Shown piece by piece: positions 53,902-62,831 of a stretch of DNA of 64,000 nt. Position 1 is the first letter of the stretch, and every line of letters begins with the position of its first letter. Below the pieces are notes generated by a model. That model made no database searches and was not told the DNA's origin. It worked only from the letters and a program-made list of their open reading frames with translations. A program made the translations under genes and the position numbers. The stretch is from Bacillus salacetis (lineage in GTDB: Bacteria > Bacillota > Bacilli > Bacillales > Bacillaceae_B). The stretch lies in assembly GCF_003581585.1 (NCBI RefSeq), contig NZ_QXIR01000018.1, positions 39,404-103,403 of the forward strand, given 5' to 3'.

Positions 53902-53915
53902 TGTAAACGCTTTCA
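53902..53915 (-). promoter_or_regulatory. CcpA cre site upstream of the glutamate synthase gene
   Basis: TGTAAACGCTTTCA matches the catabolite-response element consensus TGWAANCGNTNWCA at every position. It lies 143 bp before the start of the glutamate synthase gene and 47 bp downstream of the hemL stop, so the synthase is its likely target. Confidence 0.75.
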
Positions 53916-53931
53916 TTATAGGGTAAAAGAA

Positions 53932-53957
53932 ATACAAGGAGGGGATCCTCCTTGTAT
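53932..53957 (-). terminator. terminator of hemL
   Basis: 11-bp stem ATACAAGGAGG / CCTCCTTGTAT with a 4-base loop; the T-tract on the minus strand is moderate. Confidence 0.7.
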
Positions 53958-53969
53958 ATAATTGCATTT

Positions 53970-55265
53970 TTATGCGTTTTGTAATTGTTCGAAAGCAAGA
54001 TTTACCGCTTTGATGGTTTTCTCGATATCTTCTTCCGTATGAGCGGTGGTCATAAACCAGGCTTCATACTTTGATGGTGCAAGATTGATGCCCTGACGCA
54101 GCATGAGGTTGAAGAAATTTGCAAACATCTCCCCGTCAGTAGCTTCAGCCTGCTCGTAATTCTCTACCTTCTCAGTAGCGAAGTAAAGAGTAAGGGCCCC
54201 TTTCAACCGATTAATGGAGATAGGTGTATTGTACCTTTCAGCAGCTTTTAGGATGCCATCTTCCAGTTTCGCCCCAAGTTGATCCAGGCGGTCATACACA
54301 CCTTCCTCTTTAAGGACTTCGAGACAGGCGATTCCTGAAAGTATCGATGCAGGGTTTCCTGCCATTGTCCCTGCCTGGTATGCAGGTCCAAGAGGTGCGA
54401 CTTTCTCCATGATTTCAGCCTTTCCGCCGTAAGCCCCAATCGGAAGGCCCCCGCCGATGATTTTCCCCAAGGCTGTCAAATCGGGTTTCACACCAAGCAT
54501 ATCCTGTGCTCCGCCATACATGAAACGGAAGGCTGTGATAACTTCATCGTAAATGACAAGGGATCCGGCCGCATGGGAAATATCATTCACCTGTTGAAGG
54601 AAGCCTTCCTTTGGTTCCACGATACCGAAGTTACCGACAATTGGTTCAACGAGCACCCCTGCAATTTCGTCTCCCCATTTTTCCATGGCTTCTTTGAAAG
54701 GCTCAATGTCATTGAATGGAACGGTGATGACCTCATTGGCAATGCTTTTTGGGACACCGGCTGAGTCAGGTGTACCGAGTGTGGAAGGACCTGAACCAGC
54801 TGCAACAAGCACAAGGTCGGAGTGGCCGTGGTAGCAGCCTGCAAATTTGATGATTTTATCCCGGCCTGTATAAGCCCTTGCAACCCTGATCGTCGTCATG
54901 ACCGCTTCAGTCCCCGAATTCACGAAGCGGACTTTATCCATGTTCGGCATCGCTTCTTTCAGCATTTCAGCAAACTTCACTTCGTATGGAGTAGGTGTAC
55001 CATAGAGTACGCCATTTTCGGCAGCCCTTGTAATCGCTTGGGTAATATGCGGATGTGCATGCCCGGTGATGATAGGGCCGTATGCTGCAAGGTAATCAAT
55101 GTATTGATTGCCATCCACATCCCAGAAGTAGGCACCTTTTGCTCGTTCCATGGCAACTGGTGAACCGCCACCGACAGCCTTATAAGAGCGTGAAGGACTA
55201 TTGACGCCTCCAACGATGCTATCCAATGCCTTTGTATGTAAACGTTCAGAGTTGGTGAAATTCAT
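53970..55265 (-). CDS. gsaB: glutamate-1-semialdehyde 2,1-aminomutase (HemL/GsaB)
   Basis: 431 residues, AAAGGAGG before the ATG. PLP enzyme of the C5 route that makes 5-aminolevulinate for heme. Motifs: [10 protein letters not shown] near the N-terminus, [31 protein letters not shown], and the PLP lysine in [18 protein letters not shown]. Class III aminotransferase fold, homodimer, cytosol. B. subtilis has a second copy (GsaB) at this map position beside the ygaD/ygaF genes, so this is probably that paralogue rather than the hem-operon HemL. Confidence 0.94.
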   Translation of the reverse strand: MNFTNSERLHTKALDSIVGGVNSPSRSYKAVGGGSPVAMERAKGAYFWDVDGNQYIDYLAAYGPIITGHAHPHITQAITRAAENGVLYGTPTPYEVKFAEMLKEAMPNMDKVRFVNSGTEAVMTTIRVARAYTGRDKIIKFAGCYHGHSDLVLVAAGSGPSTLGTPDSAGVPKSIANEVITVPFNDIEPFKEAMEKWGDEIAGVLVEPIVGNFGIVEPKEGFLQQVNDISHAAGSLVIYDEVITAFRFMYGGAQDMLGVKPDLTALGKIIGGGLPIGAYGGKAEIMEKVAPLGPAYQAGTMAGNPASILSGIACLEVLKEEGVYDRLDQLGAKLEDGILKAAERYNTPISINRLKGALTLYFATEKVENYEQAEATDGEMFANFFNLMLRQGINLAPSKYEAWFMTTAHTEEDIEKTIKAVNLAFEQLQNA

Positions 55266-55423
55266 TTTGATATAGTTCCTCCTTTACTAAATCTCTCACT
55301 CATTTTAGTACTATGCAGGGGAATGCGCAAATAAAGGGTTCATGCAGGGCAGGCATCATCTGCACTTGTTTGCAGGGCGCTGTGTTACACTATGACATGG
55401 TTTGAATTGAAGGAGGAGTATAA

Positions 55424-56467
55424 ATGCGCAATGCTATAGAAGTACACAATTTGCGGAAAGACTTTAAAGCCTACTCCAGCCGTTCTGGTTTGAAGGGTGC
55501 TTTTCGTGATTTGTTCACCCGTAATTATAAAATCGTTTCTGCGGTTAATGATATCAGTTTTACAGTAAAGCAAGGAGAAATGGTCGGCTATATCGGGGAA
55601 AATGGTGCGGGTAAATCCACCAGTATCAAAATGCTCACCGGCATCTTGACGCCTACATCGGGCGAAGTGACGGTCAATGGCATGAATCCCCATAAAGAAA
55701 GAGAAAAGTTTGTGAAGAGTATAGGAGTCGTGTTCGGCCAGCGTTCCCAGCTGTGGTGGGATATCGCTGTCCAGGAGTCCTTCCAGCTCTTAAAAAAGGT
55801 ATATAAGGTCCCTGATGAACAATATAAAGAGCATATGGGCCATGTAATTGAAACACTAGAAATTGAACCGCTCCTGGACAAGCCTGTAAGGAAACTTTCC
55901 CTTGGGCAAAGAATGAGATGCGAGCTGGCTGCAGCGCTGGTACATAATCCGCCTCTCCTATTCCTGGATGAGCCGACAATCGGACTTGATGTCCTCGTTA
56001 AGCTGAAAATCCGTCAGTTCTTAAAAGAAATCAATCAAAAATACAATACAACCATACTGCTTACAACACACGACCTTTCAGATATTGAGGCCCTTTGCGA
56101 GCGGGTTGTCATGCTTGATGAAGGCAGGATCATTTATGATGGTGCTCTTCAAAACTTGAAAACTGAATGGGGAGAGCACAAAGAAATTCAGTTCCAATTT
56201 ATAGAACAAGTTTCCGTTAAAGGATTGAACAACCTTACATCAGATCTTGGGGCAGAGTGGCAGCTGGACGAGAAGGAAATGAGGTATTCAGCCATGATTG
56301 AAGCGGACGATAACAAGATTTCTGATCTGATCGGCCTTGTAGTGTCAGCTTATAAAGTAAGGGATATGAAAATCAAAGAAACGACAACGGAAGAAATCAT
56401 CCGGAATATTTACGAGCAGGGAATAGTCGATATTAAACCAGCTGAAAGAGAAACAGTGAAGGTATAG
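55424..56467 (+). CDS. ABC-2 exporter ATPase subunit (COG4586 type)
   Basis: 347 residues, GGAGGAG before the ATG. Walker A GYIGENGAGKSTSIKM, signature KLSLGQRMRCELA, Walker B LLFLDEPTIGLDV, then H-loop LLTTHDLSDIEAL. The N-terminal region is extended (YSSRSGLKGAFRDLFTRNYK) before the ATPase core, as in the COG4586 group, which always goes with two COG4587/COG3694 permeases. Starts a three-gene operon (13 bp to the next gene). Substrate unknown. Confidence 0.92.
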   Translation: MRNAIEVHNLRKDFKAYSSRSGLKGAFRDLFTRNYKIVSAVNDISFTVKQGEMVGYIGENGAGKSTSIKMLTGILTPTSGEVTVNGMNPHKEREKFVKSIGVVFGQRSQLWWDIAVQESFQLLKKVYKVPDEQYKEHMGHVIETLEIEPLLDKPVRKLSLGQRMRCELAAALVHNPPLLFLDEPTIGLDVLVKLKIRQFLKEINQKYNTTILLTTHDLSDIEALCERVVMLDEGRIIYDGALQNLKTEWGEHKEIQFQFIEQVSVKGLNNLTSDLGAEWQLDEKEMRYSAMIEADDNKISDLIGLVVSAYKVRDMKIKETTTEEIIRNIYEQGIVDIKPAERETVKV

Positions 56468-56480
56468 GGGGGGATCGGCA

Positions 56481-57272
56481 TTGTCTAAATATATCGAAAT
56501 GATCCGGATACGGTTTTTGATGATGCTTGCATACAGGACGAATTATTACAGCGGCATCCTGATTTACAGTATTAATATCGGTGCTTACTATTTTCTATGG
56601 CAGGCGATCTACGGCGGGAAAGAGGACATCGAGGGTCTGTCCGTCATACAGATGACAACCTATATCGCTGTTGCCTGGATGGCGCGGGCCTTTTATTTTA
56701 ATAATATAGATAGAGAGATAGCAGCGGAAATCAAAGAGGGGAAAGTGGCTGTCGAGTTGATCAGGCCGTACAGCTACCTTGGCATGAAAACAATGCAGGG
56801 TCTTGGGGAAGGGATTTTCAGATTATTATTTTTCTCCGTTCCCGGGATGTTTATTGTTGCTCTTGTGTTTCCGATTGAGGTGTCAGCTGACCTTTCAACC
56901 TGGCTTTTCTTTTCAATGTCTATAATATTCAGTTTTATGATAAATACACAGATCAACTTGCTGACAGGCATCACCACCTTCTTCCTGTTTAACAATGATG
57001 GATTGATCCGCGCCAAACGTGTGGTGATTGACCTGTTCTCAGGCCTTCTGCTTCCTATCAGCTTCTTTCCTGTCTGGGCACAGGGCGTAATGAAGTTTCT
57101 GCCATTTCAGAGTATCAGTTATGTACCAAGCATGATTTTCACAGAAGGGTATACAGGTTCCGAAGTATATGAAGCCCTCGGACTGCAAATTGTGTGGGTA
57201 CTGATCTTATTTATCCCGATCAGTGCTTTATGGCAGCTTGCCAAAAAACAAATGATCATCCAAGGAGGGTAA
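56481..57272 (+). CDS. ABC-2 family permease, first subunit
   Basis: 263 residues from a TTG behind AGGGGGGG. Six hydrophobic segments in the ABC-2 (DUF, COG4587) arrangement; MSKYIEMIRIRFLMMLAYRTNYYSG is the amphipathic N-terminal helix typical of this type. It lies between the ATPase and the second permease, with only 3 bp to the latter, so the three probably form one complex. Confidence 0.9.
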   Translation: MSKYIEMIRIRFLMMLAYRTNYYSGILIYSINIGAYYFLWQAIYGGKEDIEGLSVIQMTTYIAVAWMARAFYFNNIDREIAAEIKEGKVAVELIRPYSYLGMKTMQGLGEGIFRLLFFSVPGMFIVALVFPIEVSADLSTWLFFSMSIIFSFMINTQINLLTGITTFFLFNNDGLIRAKRVVIDLFSGLLLPISFFPVWAQGVMKFLPFQSISYVPSMIFTEGYTGSEVYEALGLQIVWVLILFIPISALWQLAKKQMIIQGG

Positions 57273-57275
57273 GAG

Positions 57276-58061
57276 GTGTTCTACGTATCAATGTTCTTCA
57301 GGTATGTTTCACAATATATGAAAACAAGACTGCAATACCGGGCCGACCTTGTGGTTGAAATCCTTTCAGATCTTCTGTTCCAGGCTGTCAACCTTGTTTT
57401 CATCCTTGTCGTTTTCGGTCACACTCAATTTTTGAGCGGGTGGAACCGGGATGAAATCATTTTCATTTATGGCTTTTTCCTTATTCCCTTTGCGCTCTTT
57501 TCAACGTTTTTCAATATTTGGGATTTTAATGAGCGGTACATTGTGAAGGGGGAAATGGACAGGATTTTGACCCGGCCGATCCATAGCCTTTTTCAAGTGA
57601 TATTAGAGAGGATGGAACTTGAATCCCTTTTTGGTGTGATTACAGGAATTTTAATAATGTTTTATGCAGGAAATAACCTCGGCTTATCCATCAGCTGGCT
57701 GGATCCCATCCTGTTTGTATTGTTTGTGATCGGCGGAGCCCTTGTCTATGCCGGCATCTTCATTGCCCTTGCAAGTATCGGTTTCTGGTCGGATGCAAAA
57801 ACGTCAATCATGCCGATGATGTACAATATCGGAAATTACGGCAGATATCCTGTCGATATTTATAATAATGTCATCCGTTTCGTCCTAACCTGGATACTGC
57901 CATTTGCCTTTGTAGGTGTATATCCGGCTGCCTATTTCCTTGGCAAGGAAGAGTGGTATATATTTTCTTATATAACCCCCTTGATAGGTGCAGTATTTTT
58001 CACGCTTTCCTTTATTATGTGGAATGAAGGTGTGAAAAGATACCGGGGGGCAGGTAACTAG
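57276..58061 (+). CDS. ABC-2 family permease, second subunit
   Basis: 261 residues from a GTG with GGAGGG upstream. Six helices; contains GEMDRILTRPIHSLFQVI and FNIWDFNERYIVKG, characteristic of the COG3694 permease. Paired with the preceding subunit and ATPase. No known substrate; relatives include exporters for drugs or cell-envelope compounds. Confidence 0.9.
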   Translation: MFYVSMFFRYVSQYMKTRLQYRADLVVEILSDLLFQAVNLVFILVVFGHTQFLSGWNRDEIIFIYGFFLIPFALFSTFFNIWDFNERYIVKGEMDRILTRPIHSLFQVILERMELESLFGVITGILIMFYAGNNLGLSISWLDPILFVLFVIGGALVYAGIFIALASIGFWSDAKTSIMPMMYNIGNYGRYPVDIYNNVIRFVLTWILPFAFVGVYPAAYFLGKEEWYIFSYITPLIGAVFFTLSFIMWNEGVKRYRGAGN

Positions 58062-58362
58062 AAACCAGAAGAGAAATGACTATAGGTTATTCGTGAATTT
58101 CTGACAGGAGTTTCAATTTGTATATTCTTAAGGGTTCTTTGAAAATCTTTCAATAGTGTCTTTAAAAGGGCATTCAAGTACATCACCAAAGAGAAACGCC
58201 GGCGAAAGTGTCTTGAAAAGAAATTTGAAGGACATCAACCGCAGAGTTTCTGCAAGACTGTCCTGGATAAGTTGAAAAGGTATTAATACGCCAGGCATTT
58301 CCCGAAAATATCTAAACAGCTTGAGCAAAAGTAAAATAGATACTTGAATCATCTCCAAAACA
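58062..58362. other. intergenic region with a doubtful minus-strand frame
   Basis: A 76-codon minus-strand frame (58128-58358, MEMIQVSILLLLKLFRYFRE...) starts with TTG just after the hairpin at 58363-58409. Its only Shine-Dalgarno-like GGGAGG lies inside that hairpin arm. I cannot support it as a real gene. Otherwise nothing is recognised. Confidence 0.35.
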
Positions 58363-58409
58363 AAACCTCCCGAAAATCAAGACCTTTCCACTTGATTTTC
58401 GGGAGGTTT
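58363..58409. terminator. strong bidirectional terminator
   Basis: 19-bp perfect stem AAACCTCCCGAAAATCAAG and its complement with a 9-base loop, T-rich on both sides. Separates the exporter operon from the K+ channel gene. Confidence 0.88.
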
Positions 58410-58498
58410 ATTCATTCTTTAATGTGTTTGCTGCAGGTAATTAAACATTTTTTTCTTCAATTCTACGTAAGAATGAATAGACAAGCTCTGGAAGAAGG

Positions 58499-58939
58499 AT
58501 GATGACAGTGGCATATACTTTGATAACCGCGATTGCGATATGCATGATCATGAGTTTGAGGACATTATTCTTTCCCTCTAAATGGAGGGAAAAGCATCTT
58601 TCGATTAAAAACTTTCTGCTGCTGGGGATCTCCTACCTCGTGTTGATGATTGGTTTTGGCCTTGTTTACGTTCTTCTGGAGGTGGAAGGGGTTGACTTGC
58701 TGGTGGAAGAGGGGGAAGTCATTCAAGGAGATTTCCTCGACCATCTATTCACCTGCTTATATTTCAGCGGTGTCACGCTTTTTTCTGTGGGATACGGAGA
58801 TGTAACGCCTATAGGAATCGGGAGGGGGATTGCGCTTGTGGAATCATGGCTGGGATATACAATCCCTGCCGCCTTTGTCATCAAAACATTTTTTGTGGAT
58901 GGCCATAGAGATAGACCTCCATGGAAGTCAAACGGTTGA
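58499..58939 (+). CDS. two-helix potassium channel-like protein
   Basis: 146 residues. An N-terminal helix (TLITAIAICMIMSLRTLFF), a second helix (LLLGISYLVLMIGFGLVYVL), then the pore region FSGVTLFSVGYGDVTP with the K+ selectivity filter (here SVGYGD instead of the usual TVGYGD), and the last helix before an end rich in charged residues. No cytoplasmic RCK/TrkA-N domain is attached, unlike YugO. The ribosome binding site GGAAGAAGG is directly before the start; ATG 58502 or GTG 58508 are alternatives. Probably a tetrameric ion channel. Confidence 0.85.
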   Translation: MMTVAYTLITAIAICMIMSLRTLFFPSKWREKHLSIKNFLLLGISYLVLMIGFGLVYVLLEVEGVDLLVEEGEVIQGDFLDHLFTCLYFSGVTLFSVGYGDVTPIGIGRGIALVESWLGYTIPAAFVIKTFFVDGHRDRPPWKSNG

Positions 58940-58994
58940 GGCTTCCCGGCATTTTGGGTAAGCTAAAAGTAATCAAATGTTAGGAGGAGAAGTA

Positions 58995-59465
58995 ATGACA
59001 GTTGAAGCAGGCAAGAAGGCACCGCAATTTGAACTTGAAGCAAGCAATGGGGAGACCGTGAAACTTTCAGATTACAAAGGGAAATATGTAGTGCTATATT
59101 TTTATCCGAAAGATATGACCCCGGGATGCACTACAGAAGCGTGCGATTTCCGGGATCAGCATCAACAATTTGCCGAAGTGGATGCAGTGATACTTGGAGT
59201 GAGTCCAGACCCAAAGGACAGGCATGAAAAGTTTGTTGAAAAGCATGGGCTCCCATTCCTCCTTCTTGTGGATGAAGATCATAAAATCGCCGGGGAATAC
59301 GGAGTCTGGAAGCTGAAGAAGAATTTCGGGAAGGAATATATGGGGATTGAAAGGTCCACATTCATCATTGACAAAGAAGGGAACATTGCAAAGGAGTGGA
59401 GGAAAGTAAAGGTGAAAGGCCATGTGGAGGAAGCTTTGGAGTATATAAAAGAGAATCTGAAGTAA
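58995..59465 (+). CDS. bcp: thiol peroxidase, BCP/PrxQ type (YgaF)
   Basis: 156 residues from ATG 58995 behind TTAGGAGGAG. Peroxiredoxin that reduces H2O2 and organic peroxides using thioredoxin. Peroxidatic Cys in DMTPGCTTEACDF; the second Cys five residues on is the resolving residue of the alpha2-type BCP. FYPKD and the C-terminal SERSTFIID-like block IERSTFIIDKEG are typical. In B. subtilis (ygaF) the gene is likewise just ahead of perR. Confidence 0.94.
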   Translation: MTVEAGKKAPQFELEASNGETVKLSDYKGKYVVLYFYPKDMTPGCTTEACDFRDQHQQFAEVDAVILGVSPDPKDRHEKFVEKHGLPFLLLVDEDHKIAGEYGVWKLKKNFGKEYMGIERSTFIIDKEGNIAKEWRKVKVKGHVEEALEYIKENLK

Positions 59466-59564
59466 TGCCTATTTTTACAAAGAGGAGGCTTTTGTCCATT
59501 CACTTTCCTTTCATTTACATAGATTAAAGTAGGGCATACCTCCTCAAATAAGTCTCGGAACTTT

Positions 59565-59594
59565 AACGGCTGCAGCGTGCAGCCGTTCTTTTTG
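59565..59594 (+). terminator. terminator of bcp
   Basis: 10-bp stem AACGGCTGCA / TGCAGCCGTT with a tiny loop and CTTTTTG. Confidence 0.85.
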
Positions 59595-59658
59595 TATTTC
59601 GATGAATTCACTAAATCGCCGGTCCGGCATAATATATCGCAAAATAGGAGGTGCCCAG

Positions 59659-60129
59659 ATGAAAATAAATACAACAGTTCATGCCGAGAATGCGGCAGAG
59701 ACAAAGGAGTTCGTTTGTGAAATTGAAAATCTTAAACAAGAGAATGAAATCTTAAAAGCCGAGCTGGAAGAACTTAAATTGGCTAACCAGCTTCTTCAGG
59801 AGCGTCTAAGTTCACATAAAGGAACTGATCATCCCATTGGAATCCTTGATGACTTCGCTGTAGTCCTGCAGGGGTTGCTGCCGCTTAATTCAGAAGATGA
59901 CAATGAGGAGGGGGTCAGTCTTTTTGGCCTTATAGAAAAAGCAGAGTCTGAATTAGCGGGACATTTGCACACGGATGGCAATCCAGGAAGCAGATATGTA
60001 AGTGAATTCCTGGGGCAGCTATGGGAAGAAGGCGAAAAAGCAGGCGGGGAGGATAAAAAACTCTCAAGTTGCAATGAGAGCACATCTGAAGACAAAGAAA
60101 AAAGGGAAGGTACAAAAGGGTTTGACTGA
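59659..60129 (+). CDS. hypothetical protein with a coiled-coil N-terminus
   Basis: 156 residues from ATG 59659 with GGAGGTG 8 bases upstream. Residues 20-60 (IENLKQENEILKAELEELKL) form a clear leucine-heptad coiled coil. A central part (ILDDFAVVLQGLLPLNSEDD) follows, and a disordered acidic/lysine-rich tail. One terminator directly after it makes a single-gene unit. I do not recognise the family; it has no membrane segment or enzyme motif. Possibly a scaffold or regulator. Confidence 0.72.
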   Translation: MKINTTVHAENAAETKEFVCEIENLKQENEILKAELEELKLANQLLQERLSSHKGTDHPIGILDDFAVVLQGLLPLNSEDDNEEGVSLFGLIEKAESELAGHLHTDGNPGSRYVSEFLGQLWEEGEKAGGEDKKLSSCNESTSEDKEKREGTKGFD

Positions 60130-60133
60130 AACA

Positions 60134-60163
60134 GGAAGATCCAGGACATCCTGGATCTTTCTT
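60134..60163 (+). terminator. terminator of the coiled-coil gene
   Basis: 11-bp stem GAAGATCCAGG / CCTGGATCTTT with ACAT loop and T-rich tail. Confidence 0.88.
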
Positions 60164-60244
60164 TAAGAATCATTACAATAGGAAATCAAAAATGTAAATG
60201 ATAAAATGTTCTTACAGAAGCACCCTTGAAGCAGAGGTGAAGTG

Positions 60245-61195
60245 ATGAAGATATTATTTACATTCCAGCCGCCTGAAGAAATGAAAATGAAATGGGCTGC
60301 GGCCTTTCCGGCCTGTGACTTTCAATTCTATGAGGGGATTCAGTCAGCAGGGAAATCATTGGCTGAGGCAGAAGTAATTGTGACATACGGGGAAGACCTG
60401 AATGAAGAACATATCTTAAAGGCAGAGCAGCTGCGCTGGGTCATGGTCATGTCAGCAGGTTTGGAATTGATGCCCCTTAAGATGTTAAAGGAAAAAGAGA
60501 TTTTAATTACAAATGTAAAAGGAATTCATGCTATCCCGATGGCTGAGTTCGTGTTAGGGCTGATGCTTCAGTATGCCAAACAGTTCCCAAGAATAATGAA
60601 AGATATTGACCAGGGGATCTGGCACAGGGAAATACCCGGGCTGGAACTGGCTGGACAAGCTTTGCTTATACTTGGCGCAGGTGCAATCGGAAGTGAAATA
60701 GCCAGACTGGGCAAAGCCTTCAGGATGAATGTCTTGGGAATCAATACGAGTGGCAGGAAAGCAGAGAACTTTGATAGCATGTACCAGATGGATAACCTTG
60801 AAGGTGCACTGGGAGAAGCTGATTACGTCATCTCTGTTCTCCCCAGTACGGACTATACAAGGGGGTTGCTGGGAAAAGAGCATTTTCAATGTATGAAAAC
60901 CTCAGCAGTCTTCATAAATATAGGCAGAGGGGACTTGTTCAAGAGCACGGTCCTGGTAGAAGCCCTTGAAAATAACGAAATTGCTCACGCATTTCTTGAT
61001 GTCTTTGAAACTGAACCCCTTGAAAGTGTCCATCCTTATTGGAACATGGAGAAAGTCACGATAACTCCTCACCTCTCAAGCAGAACAAAGGAATACCTAC
61101 CGCGTTCTGCGGCAATTTTTGAAGAGAACTTAAAAAGCTATATGAATAATGGAGTAAATTATATTAACGAAATTGACTTGGAAAGAGGGTATTAA
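60245..61195 (+). CDS. D-isomer 2-hydroxyacid dehydrogenase
   Basis: 316 residues from ATG 60245 with GAGGTG upstream. Two-domain NAD-dependent dehydrogenase: Rossmann motif LGAGAIGSEIARLG (about residues 140-155), and the catalytic trio Arg in NIGRGDL, Glu in DVFETEPL, His in ITPHLSS. Closest in shape to glyoxylate/hydroxypyruvate reductases rather than serine-pathway SerA (no ACT domain). Stops 3 bases before the next gene, so they form an operon. Confidence 0.9.
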   Translation: MKILFTFQPPEEMKMKWAAAFPACDFQFYEGIQSAGKSLAEAEVIVTYGEDLNEEHILKAEQLRWVMVMSAGLELMPLKMLKEKEILITNVKGIHAIPMAEFVLGLMLQYAKQFPRIMKDIDQGIWHREIPGLELAGQALLILGAGAIGSEIARLGKAFRMNVLGINTSGRKAENFDSMYQMDNLEGALGEADYVISVLPSTDYTRGLLGKEHFQCMKTSAVFINIGRGDLFKSTVLVEALENNEIAHAFLDVFETEPLESVHPYWNMEKVTITPHLSSRTKEYLPRSAAIFEENLKSYMNNGVNYINEIDLERGY

Positions 61196-61198
61196 GTG

Positions 61199-61753
61199 AT
61201 GAAGATCTATACAAAAACAGGGGATAAAGGTACCACATCCCTGGTGTACGGACAGCGTGTTTCAAAGGCGGACAGGAGAGTGGAAGCCTATGGCACGTGT
61301 GATGAAGCGAATTCTCTAATCGGGCTTGGGTTAAGCTATATTAAGAATGAATATTTTGAGGGACGGGATGAATTCGAAACAGTCTTTCATAAGATCCAGA
61401 CGACTTTGTTTCATGTAGGGGCAGAACTGGCAACCCCCGCAGGAAAGGAGGTCAAATGGAAAGTGACTAAAGAAGATGTGGATGAGCTTGAAGCAACCAT
61501 CGATAAGTGGGATTCCGCATTGACACCACTATCCAATTTCATCCTGCCGGGTGGCCATCCTGCCGGAGCAGCGCTGCATACTGCAAGAACAGTGGTCCGA
61601 AGGGCGGAGAGGGAAGCTGTAAGCATCGATGAGGAAATCAATCCGCTTGTCCTGTCTTACTTGAACCGCCTTTCTGATTTTTTGTTTGTGGCAGCAAGGT
61701 ATATTAATAACCAGCTTGGTGAAAAAGAGTTGAATCTTCACGAAGGCAAATAA
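61199..61753 (+). CDS. PduO-type cob(I)alamin adenosyltransferase
   Basis: 184 residues from ATG 61199, three bases after the dehydrogenase stop. Makes adenosylcobalamin from cob(I)alamin and ATP. N-terminal ATP motif TKTGDKGTTSLVYGQRVSK, then YGTCDEANSLIGL, and the C-terminal signature RTVVRRAEREAV. A five-helix bundle trimer in the cytosol. Suggests the organism uses cobalamin, though no cobalamin-dependent enzyme is seen in this window. B. subtilis counterpart YvqK lies elsewhere. Confidence 0.93.
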   Translation: MKIYTKTGDKGTTSLVYGQRVSKADRRVEAYGTCDEANSLIGLGLSYIKNEYFEGRDEFETVFHKIQTTLFHVGAELATPAGKEVKWKVTKEDVDELEATIDKWDSALTPLSNFILPGGHPAGAALHTARTVVRRAEREAVSIDEEINPLVLSYLNRLSDFLFVAARYINNQLGEKELNLHEGK

Positions 61754-61762
61754 AGTGATTAA

Positions 61763-61792
61763 TTGACAAAACAGGCAGTTCGTTAGTACACT
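61763..61792 (+). promoter_or_regulatory. sigma-A promoter of perR
   Basis: TTGACA, 18-base spacer, TACACT, about 50 bp before the perR start. Confidence 0.75.
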
Positions 61793-61794
61793 AA

Positions 61795-61809
61795 TTATAA
61801 ACATTATAA
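61795..61809 (+). promoter_or_regulatory. PerR box
   Basis: TTATAAACATTATAA differs from the PerR consensus TTATAATNATTATAA by one base. It lies immediately downstream of the -10, so bound PerR would block its own promoter (autoregulation, known in B. subtilis). Confidence 0.85.
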
Positions 61810-61843
61810 AGTAAGAATCTTTATGGAATAGAGGTGCATGACG

Positions 61844-62281
61844 ATGTCAGATGTCCAATTGAAGGAAGCGATCGACACGCTGAAGGAAACCGGAGTCCGT
61901 ATTACTCCCCAACGTCATGCGATTTTGGAATACTTGATACATTCTATGGCGCACCCAACTGCTGATGATATCTATAAAGCATTAGAAGGTAAGTTCCCGA
62001 ATATGAGTGTAGCGACAGTCTATAATAACCTGAGGGTTTTCAGGGAAGTGGGGCTTGTGAAAGAATTGACCTATGGAGACGCATCCAGCCGCTTCGATTA
62101 TGTGACCACAGACCACTATCACGTAATTTGCGATGAATGCGGAAAAATAGTTGATTTCCACTATCCGGGACTGGACGAAGTCGAACAGCTGGCTTCACAT
62201 GTCACTGGTTTCAAAGTTCGCAATCACCGAATGGAGATATACGGAACCTGCGATAATTGCAGTATGAATAAAGAACATTAA
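61844..62281 (+). CDS. perR: peroxide-responsive repressor PerR (Fur family)
   Basis: 145 residues from ATG 61844, preceded by GAGGTG; an ATG six bases earlier is too close to that site. Winged-helix domain ends in [17 protein letters not shown]. Regulatory iron ligands His37, Asp85, His91, His93, Asp104 and structural zinc cysteines 96, 99, 136, 139 are all present at the positions of B. subtilis PerR. Iron-catalysed oxidation of the histidines by H2O2 inactivates it. A PerR box in its promoter makes it self-repressing. Likely regulates nearby peroxide-defence genes among others. Confidence 0.97.
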   Translation: MSDVQLKEAIDTLKETGVRITPQRHAILEYLIHSMAHPTADDIYKALEGKFPNMSVATVYNNLRVFREVGLVKELTYGDASSRFDYVTTDHYHVICDECGKIVDFHYPGLDEVEQLASHVTGFKVRNHRMEIYGTCDNCSMNKEH

Positions 62282-62314
62282 AAAAAAGAATTGCCGGTCC
62301 GGCAATTCTTTTTT
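62282..62314. terminator. bidirectional terminator between perR and ygzB
   Basis: 15-bp stem AAAAAGAATTGCCGG / CCGGCAATTCTTTTT with T-runs on both strands. Confidence 0.9.
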
Positions 62315-62316
62315 GT

Positions 62317-62679
62317 TTATTTAGAACGGGCGTCACCCTTCTTATTATAATCTTCGTTGAAATCTTTACCTTCAAGGCCCTTGTCCAATGTTAACGGTTC
62401 GTTGCAATACATGCACATATCGACACGACCGAGAACTTTGGTCGGTTTTCCGCAATTGGGGCAAACCACCTGGACGGCTTTTGTGGACAGCATTCCGATC
62501 CAGAAGTATACTACAGTACTTCCAATGATGGCCAGCAACCCGAGAAGCATAAAGATGGTCATAACAATAGGATGTTCTCTAAAGAAAATTCCGCCATACA
62601 TAATGATAAAGCCAATAAAAATTAGACTTAATGCAAATGTGCGGATTTTATTGATTTTACTGGAATATTTTTTCGCCAT
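62317..62679 (-). CDS. ygzB: UPF0295 membrane protein YgzB
   Basis: 120 residues. Two hydrophobic helices ([18 protein letters not shown] and [20 protein letters not shown]) are followed by a zinc-ribbon made of [12 protein letters not shown] and MCMYC, then an acidic tail. Matches UPF0295/YgzB, a small inner-membrane protein of unknown function, convergent with perR as in B. subtilis. GGAGGGAC precedes the ATG. Confidence 0.9.
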   Translation of the reverse strand: MAKKYSSKINKIRTFALSLIFIGFIIMYGGIFFREHPIVMTIFMLLGLLAIIGSTVVYFWIGMLSTKAVQVVCPNCGKPTKVLGRVDMCMYCNEPLTLDKGLEGKDFNEDYNKKGDARSK

Positions 62680-62831
62680 TATTGTCCCTCCTACAAAAAT
62701 ACTATACCATATTTATTTGGGAATGAGTTGCGTCTATTTAAGATTGTCGAAATTTGACTGCATTAGAGGGAGGATATTTTTTCTTGCCGTCGAAATAGTA
62801 ATCCTAATGAAAGTAAGTGGAGGAATCATAA

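Noticed and set aside
58128..58358. 76-codon minus-strand frame between the exporter operon and the K+ channel gene
   Set aside because: Its only Shine-Dalgarno-like sequence is inside a 19-bp hairpin arm and the product matches nothing; kept only as a note in the intergenic entry.
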